From contig NZ_FNWV01000012.1 of the NCBI RefSeq assembly GCF_900108555.1, positions 21,261 through 85,260 on the forward strand: a stretch of 64,000 nucleotides of DNA, given 5' to 3'. The translations under genes were made by a program, and so were the position numbers. Positions within the stretch are counted from its first letter, which is position 1. The number at the start of each line of letters is the position of its first letter. The notes under the pieces were generated by a model. That model searched no databases and had not been told where the DNA came from. It saw only the letters and a program-made list of their open reading frames with translations. The DNA comes from Ruminococcus flavefaciens. GTDB taxonomy: Bacteria > Bacillota > Clostridia > Oscillospirales > Ruminococcaceae. Below, piece after piece: positions 37,937-46,733 of the stretch.

Positions 37937-38110
37937 ATGCACGGTGTTACAACTGAAAAGGCTGTTAAAAATCAGATCGCTTCCGCCAAAATGGAAGGTC
38001 TGGGCTTTAGCAAGGAAGCGGTTGAATTGATAAAAAAGTATGCTGACAACAGACTTTCACACGATAAGCTTATAAAGATAGTTGCGCAGAAATGCGCAGA
38101 AAGGTCATAA
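37937..38110 (+). CDS. VbhA-type Fic antitoxin
   Basis: The 57-aa helical protein follows an AAGGAG ribosome site (37922-37927). It contains SAKMEG, which matches the Fic inhibition motif (S/T)xxxE(G/N), whose Glu blocks ATP binding in the Fic active site. Its stop overlaps the fic start (TAATG), the usual VbhA-VbhT arrangement for class-I Fic proteins. The small size, the motif and the position together make the call. Confidence 0.78.
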   Translation: MHGVTTEKAVKNQIASAKMEGLGFSKEAVELIKKYADNRLSHDKLIKIVAQKCAERS

Positions 38111-38703
38111 TGGCTGTATATAGCATTGAAGGGTGTCAGGACAGCTGCTACCCGGGGACGACTGTCCTCATCAATAAGCTTGAAATAAGAGAGCAGGAGC
38201 TTCTGTGTGAAGCGGAATCCATTATTGTTACATCTTGTTCTGCAAAGGCTGAAAAGGAGCTGGAATTCGTTGATGTGGATTTTGATTTCTACAAGGGGCT
38301 TCATAAGCTTATTTTCAGTGATCTGTACGATTGGGCAGGCACTGTACGTACTATAAACATCTCGAAAAAAGGCACGGTTTTCTGCGATCATAATGAGCTT
38401 GAAAGGCTTGGAAAGTTGAGATTTGATCGCCTGAAAGTGCAGGATCTCCTTTGCGGCATGGAATATGATGAATTCGTTTCTGAGATAGCGGAGCTGTATC
38501 ACGAGCTGAATATGCTTCACCCTTTTCGTGAGGGGAACGGAAGAACGTTAAGGCTTTTCATCACATTGCTTGTCAGAAATGCCGATCATGATATCGACTT
38601 TGCATTATGTGATGCGGATATGCTTGCTATTGCAACGATAAAGGCTGCTCAGGGTGATACTTCACTGCTGAAAGCTGTCTTTGCGGAAATAATTGAAAAA
38701 TGA
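38110..38703 (+). CDS. Fic-domain AMP-transferase (toxin)
   Basis: The 197-aa protein has the complete Fic motif HPFREGNGR (137-145) with catalytic His and the Mg-binding Glu. The upstream flap region (FYKGLHKLIFSDLYDWAGTVRTINISKKGT) is typical of Fic AMPylators. It transfers AMP from ATP to target proteins; bacterial relatives hit DNA gyrase and topoisomerase IV. ATG 38110 overlaps the antitoxin stop, and an upstream in-frame start at 38092 would lie inside the antitoxin. No inhibitory alpha-helix is seen within the toxin, consistent with class I. Confidence 0.9.
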   Translation: MAVYSIEGCQDSCYPGTTVLINKLEIREQELLCEAESIIVTSCSAKAEKELEFVDVDFDFYKGLHKLIFSDLYDWAGTVRTINISKKGTVFCDHNELERLGKLRFDRLKVQDLLCGMEYDEFVSEIAELYHELNMLHPFREGNGRTLRLFITLLVRNADHDIDFALCDADMLAIATIKAAQGDTSLLKAVFAEIIEK

Positions 38704-38705
38704 TC

Positions 38706-38750
38706 TCCCACAGTCTGTACCCACAGGGTATGGATATGTGGGATTTTTTT
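38706..38750 (+). terminator. terminator of Fic operon
   Basis: TCCCACA pairs with TGTGGGA (38737-38743), followed by T7. Confidence 0.75.
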
Positions 38751-38937
38751 ATTTTTTGACCTGTTTTTGAGTTGACTATATGATTTTCTATATACCTTTG
38801 ACACTGAAAAATGACGACTCTGACTTATATCGCGTTTTGCCCTGTTTATAAGTTAAAAAGCCTGTTTAAACTATCGCATTTTATGGTACAAAAAGGTTGA
38901 AATTGACCAAAAAATTATTAGCAAGCAGTATTTTTTA

Positions 38938-38966
38938 AGTATAATATATATCTGGTATATTATACC
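38938..38966 (+). promoter_or_regulatory. -10 region and palindrome upstream of LRR-dockerin gene
   Basis: TATAAT occurs near 38939-38944, with only a weak -35 (TTAGCA). The palindrome GGTATATTATACC (38954-38966) lies just downstream. Possible operator. Confidence 0.35.
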
Positions 38967-38996
38967 AATTGATGTATTAATGAGGAATGACGAAAA

Positions 38997-40412
38997 ATGC
39001 TTATGAACCGACTAATCGCAGGCGTACTAAGTGCAGTGATATGTACTGTAGCTGTTCTGCCAAATCAGGAATCATACCGTGCCGGTCACGAAGCAAAGGC
39101 AGCTAAAGAGAAAGCGAAAAATGCTTCAAGCGAATTTGATGTAAGATCAACAAACTCGCTGGGAAGCTTTCTCAAGGGTGAAGCTGCCAAAAACGACGTA
39201 CCTGATCCACTTGCTGCAAACACCGAAGAATACCAGTTCCAGATTACATCTCTGGAATTTGACAGCGAGACAGGTCTGGTGCAGATAGCATCTACTCAAT
39301 CTGCTGATGCTAAGATCGTAGTCTCGTTCATTGATGATGAGACTTCAAAAAATACTCTTAGTGTTGAAACTTCTGTTGGAGCAGGCAAGCTCATCAACAG
39401 CGGGGTCAAGGCTGATACCTCAAAGCTTCCGCAGTATTACGCTGTAAAGGCTCAGCTTTTTGACAAGATGAATCGACCTGTTGGAGAAGCATATACCCTC
39501 AGCAGGTACACAAAGGCTGTGCAGGATATCATTGCCACCGATATTACAGCCTTCGATGAGGAACAGGTAGTTAATCTCGACGAAGATGAAACTACAAACT
39601 TCCTTGTTCTAAGCGAAGATAACGGCTGGGGCAGATGGATACCGAAATCGCTTACAGATGTTACTGTGGGAGGAGGCAAAAAGCTTCTTAAGCACACATT
39701 CTATAAAATGGCTGGAATTGAAGATGTATATCTTCCTAAGACAGTTACAGTTATTTCAGATAATGCATTCAATTGCTGTGAAGGAATACAGAATGTTTAC
39801 TATCCGAGTACAAGAGCAGACTGGGAAAAAAATGTTACTGTCGGCGTAAATAATGAGTCAATTGACGGTAAGGTAAGATTCCTTGGTGAAGATTACTTTA
39901 CAACTACAACAAGCAAAACCACTACATCAACCACTTCATCTACTACCACTACAACCACCACAACAAGTACAACTACTGAAACTACATCTTCGACTACATC
40001 AACTGCTACAGAAACTACGACTGAGATCACAGAGACTTCGACCACAACTTCCACAACATCTGAGACTACAGAAACAACAACTACGACCACATCTACATCA
40101 ACAACATCTACCACCACATCAACTACAACAAGTACACCTGTTACAACAACTGAGCCTGATATCGAATTGGGCGACGCATCGGGTGACGGAAAGGTCGATG
40201 CAGTTGACGCCTGCATTATCCTTTTGATATATGCAAAGAATTCAACTTCACAGACAGTTCCGCTGACCGATAAACAGAAGGAAGCATATGACGTAAATGG
40301 GGACGGCAAAATAGATGCCCTTGATGCATCTTACATTCTCTGCTACTATGTATATGTTTCAATTGCTAAGGGTGACATTATCTCCTTAAAGGAATTCATC
40401 TTTGGTGAATAA
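38997..40412 (+). CDS. secreted LRR-type dockerin protein
   Basis: The 471-aa protein has a signal peptide (MLMNRLIAGVLSAVICTVAVLP) and a ~150-residue domain of unknown fold. A short BspA-like leucine-rich stretch follows (IEDVYLPKTVTVISDNAFNCCEGIQNVYYP). A ~75-residue Thr/Ser linker leads to a C-terminal type-I dockerin (GDASGDGKVDAVDACIILL ... VNGDGKIDALDASYIL). BspA-like repeats bind proteins or host surfaces; here one or two units may bind substrate or cell wall. It is monocistronic. Confidence 0.8.
   Translation: MLMNRLIAGVLSAVICTVAVLPNQESYRAGHEAKAAKEKAKNASSEFDVRSTNSLGSFLKGEAAKNDVPDPLAANTEEYQFQITSLEFDSETGLVQIASTQSADAKIVVSFIDDETSKNTLSVETSVGAGKLINSGVKADTSKLPQYYAVKAQLFDKMNRPVGEAYTLSRYTKAVQDIIATDITAFDEEQVVNLDEDETTNFLVLSEDNGWGRWIPKSLTDVTVGGGKKLLKHTFYKMAGIEDVYLPKTVTVISDNAFNCCEGIQNVYYPSTRADWEKNVTVGVNNESIDGKVRFLGEDYFTTTTSKTTTSTTSSTTTTTTTTSTTTETTSSTTSTATETTTEITETSTTTSTTSETTETTTTTTSTSTTSTTTSTTTSTPVTTTEPDIELGDASGDGKVDAVDACIILLIYAKNSTSQTVPLTDKQKEAYDVNGDGKIDALDASYILCYYVYVSIAKGDIISLKEFIFGE
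39898..40150 (+). repeat. ACA/ACT-rich simple repeat encoding Thr/Ser linker
   Basis: Dense ACT, ACA, ACC and TCA/TCT codons encode a linker between the LRR region and the dockerin. The opposite strand is open only because of this low complexity. Confidence 0.8.
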
Positions 40413-40416
40413 CTTC

Positions 40417-40450
40417 AAAAAGCCGTATTCGTGAAGAATACGGCTTTTCC
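40417..40450 (+). terminator. terminator of LRR-dockerin gene
   Basis: AAAAGCCGTATTC pairs with GAATACGGCTTTT, followed by a short T/C tail. Confidence 0.85.
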
Positions 40451-40473
40451 TTTAATAAAATGCTGACATTTTA

Positions 40474-40502
40474 TTGCAATAATATACTTATCATGTTATA
40501 AT
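40474..40502 (+). promoter_or_regulatory. promoter of GH43-like dockerin gene
   Basis: TTGCAA (40474-40479), 17-nt spacer, TATAAT (40497-40502). Confidence 0.7.
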
Positions 40503-40539
40503 AAGCTTGACAGTCAAAAAACTGAAAAGGAGTGATATT

Positions 40540-43083
40540 ATGGAAAATACATTCAGCATAAAAAGTATCTTTAAACGTACTGCCGCAGTCATATGCAGTG
40601 CTGCAATGCTGATGACTATGGGAAGCTTCGCAAAGAGCGGAACTTCTCATGCAGCCAGGGCTTCGGTCACAGTTTCGGACGAGATAGGTCTTGTTGGAGA
40701 TCTGTTCTGTATTTCGGACGAAAAAAATGCAGACCATGCGGAACTGCAATGGGCGACTACTCTATCGGCTGACAGCTTTACGCTGTATCGTTCAACAGAT
40801 CCCGAAAATGATTTCGTATCCGTTTATGAGGGCAGCGGAACTTCATATGAGGACGATGATATGGTGACGGGAACGACTTACTATTATCAGCTCGGAGTCA
40901 AGTCTAAGGGTAAAGAAGTGTACTCCTCGGTGAAGTCGCTTACTCCCTGTGTTCTTCCGTCGGGACTCAGCACCTACGACAATCAGAAGGGCAGCAATCT
41001 CGTCTATGATACCAGCGGTTATAAAGTAGGGAATACCTACTATAGCTACTCGCTGAAAAAGCATAACGGCAAGGACGATATCTATCTTGCCGAGACTACA
41101 TCAAGTGACGGCAAACGCTTCGGGAATGAGCGCAATGTAGCTGACAGTTCGCAGAATTCTGCGCTGGAAAGCTGCAAGATAGAGTCTGTGCATATAGATT
41201 ATATACCGCAGAAAAACAAGGTGGTAGTATGGGCGCACTGGGAAAAGCCAAGCGGTTACAGCGACGGAAAAGCACTTGTTATCACAGGTACACCGGGCGG
41301 ACAATTCACAGTTCATCATGTATACAATCCTCTTGGCATACAGGTGCGCGATATGGCTATATTCTTCGATGATGACGGAGCAGGCTATCTGATAGCTGCC
41401 GCCAACAAAGAAGGACAGGGAGCAAATGCCACCATGTATATTTTCCGCATGAACGATGACTACAGCGATGTTACGGAAGTCGTGACAACACTTTTTGAGG
41501 ATCAGTATCGTGAATTCCCTAACCTTATCAAGAAGGACGGATACTACTTCCTGTTTACTTCTCAGGCAGCAGGCTGGTATCCAAGCAGCGGAGCCTACAG
41601 CGTTACAAAAGACCTGAAAGGCAAGTGGAGCGAGCTTCGCAGTATCGGTAATACATCAACTTTTTCATCGCAGTCGGGCTGGATAGTGAATATGCAGGAT
41701 AAGAACTACCTCATGCACGCATACCGCTGGCTGAGAGCTTCGTCCACAAGCGGAACTACCCTTTGTCCGCTGTATTTTGACAATGGCTTTGCATTCTATG
41801 ATTATTGTCCGTATTTTAAGTACAATACATCAACAGGTGAGCTTTACCCTGTACAGCAGGGGGAGCTTCTCTCTCAGGACAGACCTGCTTCATCATCACT
41901 TGCAGCCAAAAGCGGAAACTCTCCTGCCAAAGCCTTTGACGGCTCGTATCAAAGCTCATTCACAGCTATCGGCGATTATAAGAAATGGCCTTTCTATTTG
42001 CAGGTAGATCTTGAAAGAGTGTGCGAACTCTCAAATATCCAGACTTCGTGGTATATCTGCAAGGGCTCTGAGGGCTACTACACTTACACAGTTGAGGGAA
42101 GTCTTGACGGTGTGAACTGGACGAAGCTTCTCGACCACACTGATAAGAACAGCGAGGTCGTAAGCAAGACATACGGCTTTAACAGTGATATGCTTTCGGG
42201 CAAGGCACGGTATGTGCGTCTTAATGTACAGAATGCAACGCTCCAGAACAATCCCAACAATAACTGGTATACACCTACGGTATATGAGGTCAAGGTGTTC
42301 GGAACTCCTGTAGGCTCAGCTGAAAAAGCCAAGCCCTATGTTGATATTGATTTTGAGAACGGTACGGGAAATCTTTCGCTTAACGGCGGAGCTTCCGTAA
42401 AACAGGACTCTCAGAAAGGAAAGGTACTGTACCTTGACGGCAGCGATGATACATACGGAGAATTTCCTCTGGGTATGCTTGACGGCTGCCGCGATTATAC
42501 CGTGAGCATGGACATAAAGTCTGAGTCAGAGGGTAATTTCTTTACCTTTGCCGCAGGAAAAAATGATGAGAAGTATGTATTTTTCAGAGTGGCAAAGGAG
42601 CTGTTCAGATTTGCTGCAACTACAGACTCATGGCGTGACGAAACAGAGCTTATCTATGACCTTGACGGTACGCAGTGGCATAACTATACACTTGTTGTGA
42701 GCGGTGCGGATACAAAGCTGTATTTAGACGGCAGGGAAGTGCTGCACACAACGGAAACACACGGTCAGATAGCTGATATGGGTTCGGGAACGAGCTGTTA
42801 TCTCGGAAAGTCTTACTATTCCGATGACAGCTGTTTCAAGGGAAGTATCGACAACATAAAGATATATAAATGCGCACTTACCGAGTCGGAGATCGGCGGA
42901 GCAGAAGCGGTCATCGGCGATGTAAACGGAGACGGAGAATTCACAGTTGCCGATCTTGTAACTATGCAGAAATTTCTTCTCGGAAGCGGCGAACTTGCAA
43001 ACTGGAAAAACGGTGATCTATGTCAGGATAACGTGATCGATGTTTTTGACTTGTGCTTTATGCGTAAGCTGATAACAGGCTGA
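40540..43083 (+). CDS. GH43-like glycosidase with CBM32, LamG and dockerin
   Basis: The 847-aa secreted protein has a signal peptide ending near ASVTVS and an Fn3-like segment (WATTLSADSFTLYRSTDP). Its five-bladed propeller resembles GH43 subfamily 24 exo-beta-1,3-galactanases (KVVVWAHWE; VRDMAIFFDDDGAGYLI; YREFPNLIKKDGYYFLFTS). A F5/8C (CBM32) domain, a LamG/concanavalin-like domain (NGTGNLSLNGG ... GSIDNIKIYK) and a C-terminal dockerin (GDVNGDGEFTVADLV) follow. Activity on arabinogalactan side chains is inferred, not shown. ATG 40540 follows AAAAGGAGTGAT. Confidence 0.8.
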   Translation: MENTFSIKSIFKRTAAVICSAAMLMTMGSFAKSGTSHAARASVTVSDEIGLVGDLFCISDEKNADHAELQWATTLSADSFTLYRSTDPENDFVSVYEGSGTSYEDDDMVTGTTYYYQLGVKSKGKEVYSSVKSLTPCVLPSGLSTYDNQKGSNLVYDTSGYKVGNTYYSYSLKKHNGKDDIYLAETTSSDGKRFGNERNVADSSQNSALESCKIESVHIDYIPQKNKVVVWAHWEKPSGYSDGKALVITGTPGGQFTVHHVYNPLGIQVRDMAIFFDDDGAGYLIAAANKEGQGANATMYIFRMNDDYSDVTEVVTTLFEDQYREFPNLIKKDGYYFLFTSQAAGWYPSSGAYSVTKDLKGKWSELRSIGNTSTFSSQSGWIVNMQDKNYLMHAYRWLRASSTSGTTLCPLYFDNGFAFYDYCPYFKYNTSTGELYPVQQGELLSQDRPASSSLAAKSGNSPAKAFDGSYQSSFTAIGDYKKWPFYLQVDLERVCELSNIQTSWYICKGSEGYYTYTVEGSLDGVNWTKLLDHTDKNSEVVSKTYGFNSDMLSGKARYVRLNVQNATLQNNPNNNWYTPTVYEVKVFGTPVGSAEKAKPYVDIDFENGTGNLSLNGGASVKQDSQKGKVLYLDGSDDTYGEFPLGMLDGCRDYTVSMDIKSESEGNFFTFAAGKNDEKYVFFRVAKELFRFAATTDSWRDETELIYDLDGTQWHNYTLVVSGADTKLYLDGREVLHTTETHGQIADMGSGTSCYLGKSYYSDDSCFKGSIDNIKIYKCALTESEIGGAEAVIGDVNGDGEFTVADLVTMQKFLLGSGELANWKNGDLCQDNVIDVFDLCFMRKLITG

Positions 43084-43117
43084 TATAATGTCAAAAATGC
43101 ACTTTATGCAAGACATG

Positions 43118-43153
43118 AAAACGGCAGCGGGGAATATCCTCGCTGCCGTTTTG
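43118..43153. terminator. convergent terminator
   Basis: AAAACGGCAGCG pairs with CGCTGCCGTTTT between the GH43 gene and the minus-strand dockerin gene. Confidence 0.88.
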
Positions 43154-43192
43154 GGTAATATAAGTTTTTAGTATGCGATCGTAATACAGTTT

Positions 43193-46100
43193 TCAGGTTA
43201 TTGCGTCAACACCCAAGCCGTTAGCTACGGAAATATCAAGTCCGTACCTTGCAACATTATCAAGTGAAAGTGCCTTGAATTCTTCCGAAGTTACATAGAT
43301 CACAAGACGCTTCGGGTCGTTCATGTACTCATATCTGATACCCTGCTTATCGAGCTGCTTTACGGCTTCATTGGCTATGTACCTGTAATAAGCCTTTTCA
43401 GCTTCGTCATTTGCGATACGGTTTTCTTTCATCAATTCGTTGATATCGAGTCTGAGCTCTTCCTCAAGGAATTCTCCGTCAACGATATACTTTGAAAGGA
43501 GCTCTTCACCGAAGTATTCAACTCTGTCCTCATACCATTCCTGAGTCCATTTCATGCCGTTTGGAGCACCTGTTGTGTAGACCATTTCGCCGTATTTCAG
43601 TGTAGGGCCGTATCCCATAAGATCACGGAGCTTTGTCATGTACTCACTGTTATTAGCGTTTGCGTACTCCGATAATTTTTTGCCTTTATATACAAAGTTA
43701 TAGTCAGGGCTCATTGAAAGCTTGAAGTTTATCGCGAGCACTTCATCACTTGGCTTGCGGAGCTTTTCATACAGGTTTGACATTACTTCCTTGCCGTTCC
43801 ATTTAACATATATGGAGTCATAGAACATGATGTCATCATCGGATTTAGCCTCATAAGCTATCTGTGCAGCTTCCCGGCCGTTATTGCTGATACCGACACC
43901 GTTCTCACCTACATAGAAATACATTGTCTGCTCCATGCCTGTGAAATCACTTGGGGTATTAAGCGAGTTTTCTTCGTCTGCTTTCCAGCCAAATCTGAAT
44001 GTGATACAGCCTGTGCTTCCTGTTTCGTAGTCGGAGAAGTCTATCTCAGCTGTTTCGTGGTAATAAAGGTCGTAACAGCCGATATTAGGGCTGATATCAA
44101 GTGTCCTCATATCTTCCTTTGTGAACTCTTTGGTGTACTCGCTTTTTTCACCGTTTATGAGTAGTCTCTCATCGTCGATTTTTTTATAGTTTTCGGTAGC
44201 CATGATGCTGTATTCGTGATGTCCTGAATTTGGATAGCCCTCGGAATCATAATCGGAATACTTCTGGCGTGATAAGATATCTCCCATAGCCATATCGACT
44301 GCGAGAACTTCGCCCTTTTCGCAGAAAGAATTGCAGTTCAGCACGAGCTTCTGAGTTGTAGAAGCAGCACTGCTTACGCTTTCATTTCCGATAAGATATT
44401 CGGAGTTGTCGATATCAGATGAATTGAGGTCAAGCAGCTTAGCCATATAAGTGTTATTCACATTTGGATAATCGGCAAGCAATGGATTACCTGTGAGTAT
44501 ATAAACGTGCTTGTCATCGAACCACTTTATCTGAGAAAGTTTGCCTTTTGTATAAATGTATAATTTGTCGTCAAATTCATAATATGCATTATCTGCATCT
44601 GTATCGGCATTTCTCATATCTGATTTGTTGATCTGAACATCTGTAAGCTTTTGATAAGCCAGGTAATCTTCTGAATAATGCGGACGATCATTTATTATCA
44701 AATCATAGGTCTTTCCTGAACCATCATTAAATATGTAGAAAAGTGAGAAAGTGTTATCGTACATCCAGTGACTGTTTATGGAGAACTGAACGAACTTTCC
44801 GTACTGAGTGAGCTGATCATAGGTAACTATCGTGTTTGCAAGGTCGTTTTCCTCGATATATTTTGTATATTCCTCATAGCTGTTGAAGCCTATTGTCGTA
44901 GGCTCGGAAGGAGTAATATCTTTTTCAAGGCTTACCTTTTCGCAGTCTAAAACATTGAGCAGACCTGTAAGATCAGCTTCGGTATCGAATGTTCTTACCT
45001 TGCAGTAATGACTGCTGTCAATGCTGAAAAATGCACTTATATCGTTTTTGCCGTTATCAAGGATAATGTACATATCATCAATAGTTTTTGCGACCTTGAA
45101 GCCCAGTCTGCTGTCAAAGTATTCCCTAAAGCTTGCCGAAGCATAATCTGAGTCATTCAGATAGTAGCATATCTGGTATTTCTTGCCCTTATAGTTCACA
45201 TTATAAATTATGCCGATGTCCTCATAACTCATGCGCGGCATAAGAGTCATTCCGTTCAGCTGTATTTTTTCAGCACCGTATTTTTCTGTGAAATGATAGA
45301 TATATCCCTCATTTTTGAAGCTTGCGAACATCTGCTTATAGCTGTCATGGTAGTGTTCATCATAATCCTTTAGATCATAATTGGCGATAGTAATGACAGC
45401 GTCATTAAGGCTTTTTACTCCGATAGGCTGAGTCACGGGAGTAAGGGGAGAGGTATCAGGCATTTCAAGTGAAGCAGTAAGCTTTGAGCCTTCGCCCTGA
45501 GTTACATATATCTTGCCAAGCTCAACGGACTTATCGCCATTTGTGCCCTTAACAGTTATCGCTGTTTCATAGTTCTCGGGATAGCGTAGGTCATCGGGAG
45601 TCCAGAAAATATAGCCGTTTTTGCCTATTTCATATGTTGTGCCCATATTTTTTATAGGTCCGCTTCCTGCTTTTGTATCCCAGTATGTGAAGTGACCGTC
45701 AGCGGCTTCGAGGGAAATATCATATTCGGGAGAATCAAATTCCAGTAAAATGCCGATACCCGACCAATTGCTCATAGCAGGATCGTAAGGAGTCCTTATT
45801 GATACGATATCGCCAAGAGAGGACTGTACATCGGACTGAGCACCGTATTCAGCGATATATCTGAGCTTTGCATCATCAGCACTTGCGCCGATAGCAATTG
45901 CCTTTTCACCTACATAGAAGCCGATTATTGTACTCATTCCAGAATATTTACTTGATGCATCATATGGATTTTTTTCATCATAGATCCAATAGAAATGGAA
46001 GTCTATGTTTCCCGAGCTGCCTATTTCATAATTGGAGAAATCTATCTCGGCAGTTTCGTGATGATATGAAGCATAGTCATCGTATTTACGGCTGATATCA

Positions 46101-46711
46101 AGGGATTTCATATCATCTTTTGTATACACTTTTTTGTATTCGCTTTTTTCTCCGTTTATGATAAGCGGGGAATTATCTATTTTCTTATATGTACCGAGAT
46201 CGCAGGCGTTTATTCCGTATTCGGCGTGACCGGGAGTATCGAAAGTCGGATAGCCGCCGCATTCTTCATGATATGAGTAGCTGTCACCCATTGCAGCATC
46301 GACTTTGAGCGTTTCACCAGGCTTGCAGAAGGACTCATAGTTCAATACTATCCTCTGTGTAGGCAAAGGTTTACTGCTAACTGTAGAGTCGGTTATACCA
46401 AGCAGCATCTTCTGTATTGCCTGTGCATCGCCTACTGTAAGTCCGTCACCGTCCATATCCGCGTTTACCTTGCCCTGTGCAGTAAGGTGGCTTTCTGCTG
46501 TACCGCTTTCACCGTACTTGTTTGGATTTGCAAGAGCCTGCATAATGAGCACGATATCGGACATATCAACTTCTCCGTCGCAGTTGGCATCGCCTTTGAC
46601 TGTAACAGCTGATGCAGTACTGTCGGCAGCATATGCAGCTATTCCGTCTGACAGTGAAGCTGATGCAAGGCAGGTCGCTGCAAGCATTATCGACATAAAT
46701 TTCTTTTTCAT
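43193..46711 (-). CDS. large secreted dockerin protein with duplicated modules and an anti-sigma-shared domain
   Basis: The 1172-aa protein has a signal peptide (1-~30) and an N-terminal dockerin (~38-105, GDANCDGEVDMSDIV and VNADMDGDGLTVGDA). Module A at ~118-290 is repeated at ~786-955: both copies have LIINGEKSEY/LLINGEKSEY, then HHETAEIDFS/YHETAEIDFS. Between the copies, ~435-595 (YKQMFASFKNEG; MSYEDIGIIYNVNYKGKKYQ; LDCEKVSL) aligns along its length with the extracellular domain of the next gene's product. No catalytic motif was recognised, so binding or sensing is more likely than hydrolysis. It is downstream of the anti-sigma gene on the same strand, 22 nt away, and probably in one operon with it. 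Confidence 0.8.
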   Translation of the reverse strand: MKKKFMSIMLAATCLASASLSDGIAAYAADSTASAVTVKGDANCDGEVDMSDIVLIMQALANPNKYGESGTAESHLTAQGKVNADMDGDGLTVGDAQAIQKMLLGITDSTVSSKPLPTQRIVLNYESFCKPGETLKVDAAMGDSYSYHEECGGYPTFDTPGHAEYGINACDLGTYKKIDNSPLIINGEKSEYKKVYTKDDMKSLDISRKYDDYASYHHETAEIDFSNYEIGSSGNIDFHFYWIYDEKNPYDASSKYSGMSTIIGFYVGEKAIAIGASADDAKLRYIAEYGAQSDVQSSLGDIVSIRTPYDPAMSNWSGIGILLEFDSPEYDISLEAADGHFTYWDTKAGSGPIKNMGTTYEIGKNGYIFWTPDDLRYPENYETAITVKGTNGDKSVELGKIYVTQGEGSKLTASLEMPDTSPLTPVTQPIGVKSLNDAVITIANYDLKDYDEHYHDSYKQMFASFKNEGYIYHFTEKYGAEKIQLNGMTLMPRMSYEDIGIIYNVNYKGKKYQICYYLNDSDYASASFREYFDSRLGFKVAKTIDDMYIILDNGKNDISAFFSIDSSHYCKVRTFDTEADLTGLLNVLDCEKVSLEKDITPSEPTTIGFNSYEEYTKYIEENDLANTIVTYDQLTQYGKFVQFSINSHWMYDNTFSLFYIFNDGSGKTYDLIINDRPHYSEDYLAYQKLTDVQINKSDMRNADTDADNAYYEFDDKLYIYTKGKLSQIKWFDDKHVYILTGNPLLADYPNVNNTYMAKLLDLNSSDIDNSEYLIGNESVSSAASTTQKLVLNCNSFCEKGEVLAVDMAMGDILSRQKYSDYDSEGYPNSGHHEYSIMATENYKKIDDERLLINGEKSEYTKEFTKEDMRTLDISPNIGCYDLYYHETAEIDFSDYETGSTGCITFRFGWKADEENSLNTPSDFTGMEQTMYFYVGENGVGISNNGREAAQIAYEAKSDDDIMFYDSIYVKWNGKEVMSNLYEKLRKPSDEVLAINFKLSMSPDYNFVYKGKKLSEYANANNSEYMTKLRDLMGYGPTLKYGEMVYTTGAPNGMKWTQEWYEDRVEYFGEELLSKYIVDGEFLEEELRLDINELMKENRIANDEAEKAYYRYIANEAVKQLDKQGIRYEYMNDPKRLVIYVTSEEFKALSLDNVARYGLDISVANGLGVDAIT

Positions 46712-46733
46712 AAGATCACCTCATACCTTTCAT

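Noticed and set aside
38092..38109. Upstream start for the Fic gene
   Set aside because: It lies inside the antitoxin gene without a ribosome site. The TAATG overlap at 38110 is the normal arrangement.
39898..40310. Long antisense frame rich in Val/Asp opposite the Thr linker and dockerin
   Set aside because: It is open only because the ACA/ACT repeats read as Val/Asp codons on the other strand. There is no ribosome site or start context.
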